The notes beneath the pieces were generated by a model. It was given only the letters and a program-made list of their open reading frames with translations, did no database searches and was not told the origin of the DNA. A stretch of DNA of 64,000 nt from Gnetum montanum (Eukaryota > Streptophyta > Gnetopsida > Gnetales > Gnetaceae). The position numbers were made by a program, and so were the translations under genes. Below are positions 33,860 through 43,828 of this stretch, piece after piece (within the stretch, counting starts at the first letter, position 1; every line of letters begins with the position of its first letter). The stretch is taken from assembly GCA_015680685.1 (NCBI GenBank), contig MNCI01026399.1, positions 744,889 through 808,888 on the forward strand, written 5' to 3'.

Positions 33860-35715
33860 CATTTTTGTTTTACAAATTTCTTTAACTTTTCTTATTTTTG
33901 TTTTACAAATTTCTTTAACTTTTCCTGTTTTTGTTTTACAACATTGTTATACTTTTTCCATTTTGTGTGTGTGTGTGTGTTCCACCATGTAAGTTTGTCA
34001 CCCAATAAGTGTTCAGACTGATGGTATGAACTGTTTTCATATTGATTGCTAATGTTTGGTTTTTACCTTTAAGTCACAATGTTGATACCAAGGTATGTTT
34101 CTTCTGATATGGCAGGCAATGAGACCACTTCATCCATCCATCCACCAATTTCTATGGTCTCTCTCGGCTTGGAAATGTACAGTCCCCTGCTTAATAAGAA
34201 CTTAAACGAATCGGTGACTAGGTATTTCTCAAACTAAGGAAGGACTCAAGGATTGCAAAGGGTGTGACTTCAAGGGAACTTGATGCTTTTGTGTTGGCCG
34301 TTCTCTTGGATGCTTGGATGTTTTTTTTCTTGAGTTTTCTTGTCGTTCCGATGTTACCCAATTATCGGAAGCTAAGATAATAAAAATAATCAAGTCTTTG
34401 CATGGTGTGGTTCTCACGCATAAAAACATAAAATAAAAACCAAAGTGAGAATTCAAAGCACACCCCTTACACGAATAAACTTGGGCTACAAGCACTGGTT
34501 ATGAAACCAAAAGTGTTCCCTCTAACTAAGGCCCTTCTCGCTTCCCATTCTCTCCTTTGTTTCGTCGGAATGGTGGTGACTCTTGGAGGATGCATTCTTG
34601 TTACTTCAAGAGGATGGTTCAGCCGAATGCATTGATGCAAAGTCATTAGATGTGGCTGGTTTGAGGCTGGAGTTGGAATGAGACTTGCCAAGTCACATTA
34701 ATCATAAAACATACAAGGGGCTGTACACCACCTTGTTCTTGGGATTCCATTCCATTTTCTTCTCTCTATCCTTCTCTCCATTGTTCACCTCATTGCCGGT
34801 TGTATCATTAGTGTATATATTTTGGTTAATGCATTGTTTTCTTTTTGGTAAATTCTTGCGGTTAAGACTTTAACTCTTGTTCCAAATGACATTCCCGAAG
34901 CCTACAGACTCTTTGAATGTGGGTTTGTCAAGGCATTACGGGCATGAGCCTTCTTTAGGGAGGACCCACTGACATTCCTATTTGGAGCATTAGTTAAATT
35001 CTTTCCTTTAACATTTTGCAATTAATTTTATTTTGTTCATTTCCATATTGACATCCATTTCATCAATGCCATAGTTGTCCCTTTTTATCTATCTTTCTTA
35101 CTCTTTTTCCTTCTCCATTCTAATGCTACCGAAGGTTCGCGATTAGTCATGGGGGTACAGGGCCTGATTTTTTTACAATTTTCTCTTAGCCCCAAATTTT
35201 TCAATTCTTTCCTAACCCCTACACCTTTGGTAGTCATTATTAAGATATCCCTAGATCCATATTAGCCATACCACAACCTAGCCAATGGACCCACATCGAA
35301 GCAAGGTATCAATTATAGGATGATTCATTTACCCTTGCTAATATAAGATTGTGTTGTGTGTGTAGATGGCGATCATACAAACAACGGATTGGATCTGGAG
35401 CAAACACTTGGAATGGAACCACGCTGGAAGTAGCTATGCAAGGGGCAAGATTGATGGCGTGCTTATGGATGGACAACGAAAGACACAATCTTGGCATTGG
35501 CAGCAGCAACACTTCTTTCTCTCTCTCTTTCTCAGCTACCAACTAAGGCCTGATGTCATTGTAATAAGGTGTTCACCCTTGTTGTCATGAACACCAGTTT
35601 TGTTAAGTCTTGTAATGATGATCCGTTCACATGTCATCCCATTAGTTCCATTCCCCTCAATAATTCCATACCTTCCCGATATTATTATAAGGAACTCGAG
35701 GACGAGTTTTTATTC
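33860..35715 (+). other. Non-coding 3' region of E2
   Basis: Matches E1 8290-10103 throughout. It begins with 2.5 copies of a ~32-bp unit around TTTTTGTTTTACAAATTTC, then a GT run (33964-33980), the stem-loop block at 34919-34969, and an internal polypurine copy at 35145-35156. No gene is supported. Confidence 0.75.
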
Positions 35716-35727
35716 AGTCATGGGGGT
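35716..35727 (+). other. Polypurine tract of E2
   Basis: AGTCATGGGGGT, two bases before the 3' LTR, identical to that of E1. Confidence 0.85.
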
Positions 35728-35728
35728 A

Positions 35729-36585
35729 TGATGAGACGCGATATGCACAAGCCACGATATCGCATCCCATGAGATATCGTGCACGCAATATCGCGTCATC
35801 CCCTGCGATGTCGCGTACACGATATTGCGGTCCACCACCAAATCTATAAATAAGAGGCGGCACTCCCCTTATTTTCCATCCTAGGCTTAAAGTAGGGAAA
35901 CTCTGGCAGATTGATCACTCCAGAGATAGAATATTTTCCATGTGCCCGCAGTAGGAGTCCCCAAGTGAACGGATCTTTATTCGAGNNNNNNNNNNNNNNN
36001 NNNNNNNNNNNNNNNNNNNNNNNNNNNNNNNGGCTAATCAAGGAATCGGCTGCTCATCGCGATTAGATTCTCTCACCCTTATCTCCTAGAACGTGGGATA
36101 AGTACGACTTGGTTATGAGCATTCAAGGATGTGTACGGATAGCCAAGGAACGAATGCTTATCACGTTTAGGCTAGTTAAGTGCCTCAGTATGACCACTTC
36201 GAGCACGTGCATTACATGTGGTGATCCCAGTAACGATTAGCGTTTGGTAGCCACAGTTGCATAGTTCAAGGTGTGTATGGTAAGTGGGAATGGATGCTGA
36301 TGCTAGTTAATTTAGACTTAGTCCTTAGTTAGAGTTAGTTAGCTTTTTCAATCCTTCACCTCAATAGCATAAGAGAAAAACCAGAAAAAACTATAAAAAT
36401 CATATACCTTAGACTTACTTAACCATACACCGTGACAAACACAAGTAAGTCTGGGAAGACAACGAATGTTTAACCCCAAGTATTTCCATGGGGCATGTAG
36501 GCATTTAGTCTACGGAGTTCGACCAGATCACGCGTGCTATGCTCGTTTCGTATGGTTGAGTGTAGGGGTACCTCGCCACTCATCA
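35729..36585 (+). repeat. 3' LTR of E2, with a 46-N gap
   Basis: Starts TGATGAGACGCG and ends CCACTCATCA before the duplication AATGG. N bases at 35986-36031 replace a stretch that is about 125 bp in the 5' LTR, which accounts for most of the length difference. TATAAATA is at 35845-35852. Confidence 0.92.
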
Positions 36586-36590
36586 AATGG

Positions 36591-36910
36591 TAAACTAGGA
36601 AAGAATACTTATTGCTTATAAGCTAGAATAGTTTCTTTACTTGCATTACACTTAGACTTAGATTATATTACTTTGTTTCAATCATGTCTACACTTAGCCT
36701 TAGTTTGAGCCAACAACATCAATATATGATATGCCTCATCGAGAGTTAAACCATACAACTTACACTTTACTAACTCAAAGTGAGAAGCCAACAATCATGA
36801 ACTGAACCTCGACTACTAGTGAATTTACATTGGTCATCTATGGATTACGATTAGGTCACATGTGTACACTCATGACTTATATGGTGGAGTGTTGAAATAC
36901 CCAACTACTT
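36591..36910 (+). repeat. 3' LTR of old element E3, right part
   Basis: Continues E3 after the E2 insertion. Phrases parallel the distal part of the E1/E2 LTRs, such as AGTTAAACCATACA and TATGGTGGAGTGTTGAAATACCC (TATGGTTGAGTGTAGGGGTACC in E1). The expected CATCA terminus has decayed, so the right end is approximate. Confidence 0.6.
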
Positions 36911-36974
36911 ATTATGTACTATCTAAAATTGATAAAAACCTACAACCAATTTCCAAGGAATAATCAATCTTAAC

Positions 36975-36986
36975 ACTTTGATACCA
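36975..36986 (-). other. Primer-binding-site-like motif, tRNA-iMet type
   Basis: On the minus strand this reads TGGTATCAAAGT, close to the TGGTATCAGAGC site complementary to initiator tRNA-Met. It suggests that the repeat to its right is an LTR of a copia-like element on the minus strand. Confidence 0.5.
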
Positions 36987-36991
36987 AAAGA

Positions 36992-37840
36992 TGCTAGAGT
37001 AGAGTTACTTCATTTATTTTAAATCCTTCAATCTCACTCAATCTAGATATTATGAAAGATGATTCAATGTGCTAGAAAATAATAAAAACTAACTATGTTC
37101 AATTAATGTAAAGAAGATTACAAAACAATAGTTCTACAACCCACAAATATCACAAATCACTCATGCACTCTCAACGATATTATAGAGCATCAGGCTCTAT
37201 AACCACAAAATAATTTTCCTTAATGTAGGACACAATCAAATGAGATCTCTCCAACAAAAATAGGACTAAAATCCAACACATAATGCACATTGAAAGCTTT
37301 AATGATAAAACATACAATTGACCATAGAGATGCATACAGACTTATGTAATCTCTTTTTTAACTCTCATACATACATTCCTGTCACTCATGCTATCCAAAA
37401 ACATGAAACAAATAATAATATTTATTAAGAATCCAAGACAAGAATCATATGAACCCTTCCTCATGCTCATCTTGGAGATTTCCAATTATTTCCATCTCAT
37501 TTTCATCTTTTTTAGTTATTTTCAAACTTGAAACTACCAACTTGAAACTTTTCTAAGTCATACAAGATGTCTTTAGGCTTGGAGAAATGTCTTTCTACAA
37601 ACTTTAGCATTTAGGAGAGACATCTCTAGTGGATGTGAGACATCTCCTTCTAAGTAGAAATATCTTGGCAGAGACATCTTTGGTAAGGCAAAGATGTCTT
37701 TCCACAACCATCTCTAGTGTGATAGAGACATCTCTACATTAGTCCAAATGTCTTCTCCTCTTATCCAGATGTCTTCTGTCAAAGCCTAGCATTTGGCCAA
37801 GATGTCTCTTGGACTTCCAATACATCTTTCCTACATTCAA
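36992..37840 (-). repeat. Copia-like LTR, copy A
   Basis: Adjoins the primer-site motif and is colinear with the repeat at 56695-57330 for at least 550 bp, sharing phrases such as AGATATTATGAAA, TAGAGCATCAGGCTCTA and AATAATATTTATT. The palindromic phrase AGAGCATCAGGCTCT is kept in both. The segment 37560-37830 is dominated by repeats of AGATGTCT/AGACATCT (about ten), a palindromic element of unknown role. The outer end was not found. Confidence 0.5.
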
Positions 37841-38600
37841 AACCTACAAAAACCACCTATAGGAATGAAAAAGAGGATCAATAGGGATGTCCCTACACCA
37901 ACGTGTCTCTAGGTTAATTAAGGAATCTTTATGGTTTATCCTTAATCACATTAGATTGACATATTCCTCTTTTAGGTAGTGTTGGTATAGCTAGACCTAA
38001 TAGTGATACCTAGAAAGAATTGATCATGAAGTCTTATGCTTTCTCCTTACATTATGTTATTTCTATATGTTAAGACATTGTAGTAGGTGTTCTATATTAT
38101 TACTATTTAAAGAGTTGTAGGCTCAAAATATGAGATTAATTATTATTTTAGTATTAATTCTCTTAGATAGGTTGTTATGGGATTTTGCTATTAGATTAAG
38201 TATTCATGTTTGGACAATAATTTATATATTAATGTAATTTATTATAGCTATTTGCTTAAGCTCTTTAGCCCATGCTCTTAATATAAGTTTGCTGAGAATG
38301 CTAGCTTGAGTTTTTGTCCTTTGTCACCATGGATTTATGATGTTATCTCATTAGTAGTTTTTTATTGGTTATGTAGTTTTAATTTCATTGAGATTTCATT
38401 AATTCTTATCCTTAAGTAACATCCTACTAGCCTTGTTCATGTTAGAGGGTGTTACATCTACTACTAGCAGAACATTAACAATGAAGAATCTTCATCCTAC
38501 AATCTAAGCATCCATCAACTTTATTGACAAATACATATCAAGAATTACATCATATTTGTTAAGGTCCATCACCAAAAGATCATTAGGTTGTTGTACATCT
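37841..38600. other. AT-rich DNA with a possible LTR end
   Basis: GGGTGTTACA at about 38445-38455 resembles the 3' terminus of chromovirus-type LTRs, but no matching start or primer site was found. No gene. Confidence 0.25.
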
Positions 38601-38699
38601 CAAATCAAAAGAACTAATGACTACTAATAATAAACTCACAAGAGCACACTAATCAAACAACTAGATGATACTTAAAAATTTAAATTCTAGCTATACCCT

Positions 38700-39392
38700 A
38701 CCCACAACCATAGGATAGATAAACAAATGACTAACTTTTGGATCAAATAGAACCAAAAGAGATAATTGCTACTATTACCTTTAGCCTTCATGATGATGTT
38801 TTACTTCTTAACCAAGGGCTAATTTGTCAAGGCATAAACCCTTTCCTAGATCCTTTTAATAATGTTCTCACTTTAACAAGCTAAAGATATTTTATTACCT
38901 TGGAAGCTCCATGAGGAAGCTTTAGGATAATTACTAGATATACCATCATTTGATTACTCTAGGGAATCTCTACTATTATGGCTAGATTTACCATAACTAA
39001 AATAGTTAGGATAGATTCACTTAATATGTTTCACTTGATCATAGTTGAAGTAGATCACAAGTTTATATGAGGAAGTGCCATTGGACTAATGATGTTACTA
39101 CATATAATCATTTGAATCTCTAGCCTACTTGAAGCTAATAGACTCACATCTCTTCTAACCTTAATTTCTTATATCAAAGTCATATTGTTGTTTTCTCTAT
39201 AGTATTAGAGCTTAGGATTGAGCATTCTTGTACTTGGTCAACCTTAGGAAAATGAGGTGGCTTTTGATAGAATACTTCAATCCCTTAATTAACTTATATG
39301 CCTTAGCCTCCTTATTCTTTTAATTATATGAAACAAAGTTGTTGAACATAGAGAATTTAATATCATACATAGGAACAATGAGGTTTCCCTAG
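38700..39392 (-). pseudogene. Chromovirus-like gag relic, 3' half
   Basis: The minus strand from 39390 reads GNLIVPMYDIKFSMFNNFV, then after one stop KEAKAYKLIKGLKYSIKSHL and IFLRLTKYKNA. This follows the gypsy gag pattern QGNxSVxEYxxKF...F..GL...I...L..L....Y..A. Near 39000-39050 a knuckle-like stretch, YDQVKHIK, has tyrosines where cysteines are expected (G-to-A changes). The reading frame continues on the other side of a solo LTR (40276-40400), which split it. Confidence 0.6.
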
Positions 39393-40275
39393 TGATGAGT
39401 CATGTTTTGGTAGGGCTTCGAAATTGGATATCTGATATCAAAGTCGTGTTATCAAGTATTTGATATTGAGGCATAACCTTTGATGTTGAGGATCCGATAT
39501 TGCCTCATCCATGCTAGCCTATAACTACAACACTTGGATGCATAGTTTGCATATAAATTTTAATAGATTTTAGACATAGACATAGAAAAGTTTTGTTAGT
39601 TTATTTCCAGTGTATGCCCATAATGTGATATTAAGTGATTGTACGACATCCTTATTTGAGTGTGATGTACTTGGACACATTATATGTTTAGCAATAAAGA
39701 TCAAGATTACTTCCATCATTACAACATCCACTTAGCTTTATTACTATTAATTTCTTAAATGGTTACTATTTTCCTTAGTTAATGTTTATCATTTATTGCT
39801 CTTTAATGTTTTTATCATTAAGTGGAATGAGTAGACTAATCGTGAGCACTTAAGTGTAATTACTTGGTAACCCAATAGTGTTATCATTTGGTATGCCTAG
39901 TAATGGTATGCTTGGTAATCCCAGTGGTAGTTGCACAAAGTCCAAGGCATGTACGAAAGTTTAGAAACAAATACTCATTGCATGTAGGCTAGTTTAGACT
40001 TTACTTTTTGTTGTTAATTAGATTAAATAATTAATTTTTCTATTATTGTTAGGAGTAGCATAAGGCCACAACAACATCAATTATCATATGCCTTACTTTG
40101 GACTAAACCATACATGACAAAGCTACCACTAGTCCAAATGGAAAGATAGTGAACTATGATCAAGACATAACGATCTAGATGCCACAACTAATCCCATCCA
40201 TAGAATTTGATTGAATCATGCATGAACGCTTATGATTCATATGGTTGGGCATAAGGGGTACCTCACAACTCATCA
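39393..40275 (+). repeat. Solo LTR of an old Athila-like element
   Basis: Starts TGATGAGTCATG and ends ACAACTCATCA. It is flanked by CCTAG (39388-39392) and CTTAG (40276-40280), a 5-bp duplication with one change. No primer site or coding region is attached, so it is the product of LTR-LTR recombination. Upstream of the TATA-like site (about 39552) it keeps decayed GATATC palindromes (39450-39510). It is inserted in a gag relic on the other strand. Confidence 0.85.
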
Positions 40276-40400
40276 CTTAGTATAAGCAATGAAATCCATT
40301 AGCCTTCACTTGCATGTACTTCTTCAATACAAATCTCATCTTGAAGGTGATGAAACATCTAGTGGTAATTCATATGTCAATTGTAAACCTTGGATTTGGG
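40276..40400 (-). pseudogene. Chromovirus-like gag relic, 5' piece
   Basis: The minus strand reads MRFVLKKYMQVKANGFHCLY and then meets the solo LTR; the next residues, GNLIVPMY, lie beyond it. In gypsy gag this is the region F..KY....A....F..L.QGN, so the insertion point falls inside the conserved core. Confidence 0.5.
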
Positions 40401-41872
40401 AAAGTGCTTTATGTGCCTTTTGTTTGTAGAGTAGTGCATTTGGTTAAGGTTATTAGTCTTCAATGATGCATCCATGCCTCTCCTATCACATTCCAAGGTA
40501 CCATGTCTGATTCCCAGCCCTTTAAGACAATTATGGCTTCATTTGAATATCCCAAGACCATTCTAGCATATTCCTTTGGGTTCTGGCTTATCTTGATAGG
40601 AAAGTGGTTGATTGTGGTAGATGAGGAGGGGGTGTGTTGACTACCTTGTGCTGTAACACCCCCTGCATCAACGCACCTCCTACCTGGCCCTGCTTAATCC
40701 TTCACACCTGTAGTGTAATTCCAAGTGGCCAGTGTGGCATTAACGAGCCTTCGTTGGCATCTAGGCATTGATGAACCCTCTTTGTTCCCATGCAAAAACT
40801 ATAACTATTTGAGAAAATTCCTTACATAGAATCAAGCTTTACTTAGTTACTTCTTAGGTTTGTGGCATCAGGTTTACGGGAAGAGCTCTTCCTCTCTTGG
40901 GTAAGTTAACTTCCTTCCTTATTTTTTTGTGTTTTGAATCATCGGTTTTACAAGTATGGCTAGACTCTATCAGAGTGCTACCTTGCTTATGTAGCCTAGA
41001 ACCATTTTGTTGATGTGGAGTGTAGTGTTTGCATGGTGAATAAACCTTATGGTTTTTTTTTCCTCATTTCTACCATGGATACCTTAAACCTTTAAAATAT
41101 CAAAAACATTATAAAATTTTAAAATCCTAAAAAAATATTTATTTAATTTTCGTTTTCATAATTTGTAATGACTCAACCTTACCTAAGGAGGTCACAATTG
41201 TATAACATGGTGTTGGGCCATTAAGGTTGTGACTAAGGGTCATTTTATTGCATTTTGCATGTGGTATTGCACTTGTCCCTTAAGGGAGGAATCGCAACAT
41301 GTGTGTGAGTGAGCATTTCCCCTATTCCTAATTGGAATTGTGATGAATATGTATTTACTTTCATTTTGTTCTTTATAATCTTAAAATATATAAAAATTAT
41401 AAAATATAAAAACATAAATATTTCATCTTCCCTCTTCCTCTATGGCTACACAGAATTAAACTATATCATATGTATTATAATATATTTTATGCTTTTTCAA
41501 TGCAACAATGTACACGAATGTTCTTGATAATCCATTCAACATTGTCTTCGAAGCTTATGACTAGATCACACTGCTATTCAAATGATATATCCCTTGGCCC
41601 AAAATTGATAGGACCCCTATCAAAAGGCTATGATAAAGTAATTCTAATACATGTCCATAACTCTTTTAAAATAAAAAGTTCCAATATACTAACTCCATAA
41701 CTCTTAAAACTTCATTGAAAAGAAATTTTTAATTGATGTCTTAAAATTAGATTAGCTATTTATTTATCATGTATATACATAAATATTGGCCTAAAGGATC
41801 TTTTTCCTTTATGAAAAATCAAATTTTCATAGGATAGACAACTCCTCTCACCTTCTTTCTTATATTATAATT
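40401..41872. other. AT-rich DNA with an LTR-like start
   Basis: TGTAACACCCC at 40652 matches chromovirus LTR termini (TGTAACACCC...GGGTGTTACA), but no second terminus or primer site is adjacent. Short frames at 41309-41700 have no recognisable content. Confidence 0.3.
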
Positions 41873-42038
41873 AGGATCATCACCTAGAGCCATAGTGCTC
41901 ATCTCACTAAACAAGGTCCTAGGAGGGTTGGTAGATGAGCAAAGGCCTAACTTCTTCAAGTACTTGTGTGTAGGCTCAAACCCAAGTCTTCCACTTGAGA
42001 AATAAGCATCTTATCATCACTTCAAATGTTCAGTCTCT
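41873..42038 (-). mobile_element. tRNA-derived SINE, copy 1
   Basis: On the minus strand this ~166-bp unit carries GATGATAAGATGC as an A-box-like region and GGTTTGAGCC (41982-41973) as the internal B box. It ends GGTGATGATCCT. Flanks at 41856-41872 and 42039-42056 form a ~17-bp target duplication with about two differences (ATTATAATATAAG / ATTACAATATAAG). It is colinear over its length with the copy at 51411-51580. Confidence 0.8.
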
Positions 42039-42529
42039 TTTCCTTATATTGTAATTGATTTATACTATTGACTATGAATGAAAAGAGAAGCTCCCCTTTG
42101 ATGTTATGATTAGTTTAGCTATATATTTATGATATCTTTTTTTAAAAAAATTAACCCCATGATTGATTCACTAAGAATTGGTTTTCATTTTGAAAAAGAA
42201 TCAAAATCAATGTTAAATAATTCTTGCCATGGAAGTTGTTTAGTTTGAAATTTTGTGTTAATGATTAGCCCATTATAAACCTATAATAATTCACTTGAAA
42301 AAGTTCAACTCTTGTTGAGGGTTATTATGATGATAATTATTTGTTTTCCATGACACAATCTAGCTAGCTAATTGGGCCTCTTAGCAAAAAAGAAAAAAAA
42401 TTATCAACTTAATTATTTATTGTGCTGATAAGTAATAATCATTGATTATGATGATGCCTCTTTTGCTAGGTATTCTCTTATTTTTAACCATTTTTTATTT
42501 AAGATTTATATATCCATTTTGTTTCATTG

Positions 42530-43640
42530 CAATTTTATTCTACAATGTTATGTTGTAGATGGTTGCTTTTTATGCTTTTATTTTCTCTACCTCTATATTT
42601 TATTGTTAATAAAAAAGAGAGTTAGGAGTAACTTAATCTAGTTCTTCTTGTTAATATGATTGTTTTATGGATTTAGATTTCCTTTTTCTATTTTATCGTG
42701 AATAGCAAGAAAGGATTTGGAGGTTACTATGTTCTTGTTAATATTTGTTATTTTTTTTGAATTTGTTTTCAATTTTGATCATGAATAACAAGAAAGGTTT
42801 TAGAGGCTACCACATTGAATTTTGGCTATGTTCATTTATGATTTAGGTAGTTTTATTCTACTATGTTGTGTTGTAGATGGATACTTCCTGTTACTTTTTT
42901 TCTCTATATATACATTTCATTCTTGGTAAGGGAAAGAGTTGTGAGTAAGGTAATCTAGTTATTCTCATTAGTATTTACTTTATTATGAATCTACAATCTT
43001 TTTTTCATTTTTCATTATGAATAGTTAGAGAGGTTTTGAAGGCTTTGTGTTTTCTTTCAATTTCTTTTATTATTATTTTTTTAAATTTTGTTTTCAATTT
43101 TAATCATGAATAGTACGAGAGCTTTTTTGGGTTGTCATGTTGAATTTTAGCTATGCTCATTTACGTTTAAGGTGGTTTTAGTTTGTGATATTGTGTTAGT
43201 AAATGCTTTGTGTTTTTATTTTTTTTCTAAATCTATATTTTATTCTAGGTGAAAAACAAATCTAGGAGTAGGGTAATCTAGTTTTTCTTGTTAATGTTTA
43301 TTATTTTACAAATCTAGATTTCTTTTTTGAATTTTCATTGTGAATAGTAAGAGAGAATTTTGAGGATATTGTGTTCTTGTCAATATCTATCTTTTTTTTT
43401 TAAATTGATTTCAATTTTGGTTATGAATAGTAAAGGAAGTTTTAAAGGTTGCCATGTTAAATTTTAGCTCCACATATTTATATTTTAGGTGATTTAGTTC
43501 AACTATGTTATATTGTAGATGTATACTTCCCGTGCTTTTATTTTTCTTCAAATCTACATTTCATTTTCCATGAAAAATAAAGTTAAGATTAAGGTGATTA
43601 CTTCTTTTTGTTAATATATACTGTTTTCTGGATTTATATT
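42530..43640 (+). repeat. ~320-bp satellite array, about 3.4 units
   Basis: A marker phrase like CTACTATGTTGTGTTGTAGATGG recurs at about 42541, 42860, 43184 and 43501, spaced 317-324 bp. Each unit also holds two half-similar segments around ATGAATAGTAAGAGAGGTTTT, pointing to an older internal duplication. The array ends about 190 bp upstream of the ClpT start codon. Confidence 0.8.
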
Positions 43641-43828
43641 TATTTATTTATTAAGATTTAAAGAGTAGAACACTGTGCGTAATGTTCTCGATAAAGTAGC
43701 ATAAAATCCGGAGCAATACTGTGCATTGCATCATATGTGTGTTGGAGCGCAAGGGTTGATCGAAAGGGAGCAAAGAGCAAGAACTACGTAGCTATCTTTC
43801 ACAACATCTCTGAAAAACAGGCCAGGCC

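Larger units (their letters stand above)
29629..36585 (+). mobile_element. Athila-like retrotransposon E2, pol missing, nested in E3 LTR
   Basis: LTRs at both ends and a perfect target duplication AATGG (29624-29628 and 36586-36590). It is colinear with E1 through gag and protease, then jumps at a single N (33859) to the T-rich array of the 3' region, so about 3.1 kb of reverse transcriptase, RNase H and integrase is absent. Because the junction falls on an N next to a T-rich tandem repeat, an assembly misjoin is at least as likely as a real deletion. E2 keeps two features lost in E1: the intact gag zinc knuckle and the protease D-S-G-S. Confidence 0.9.
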
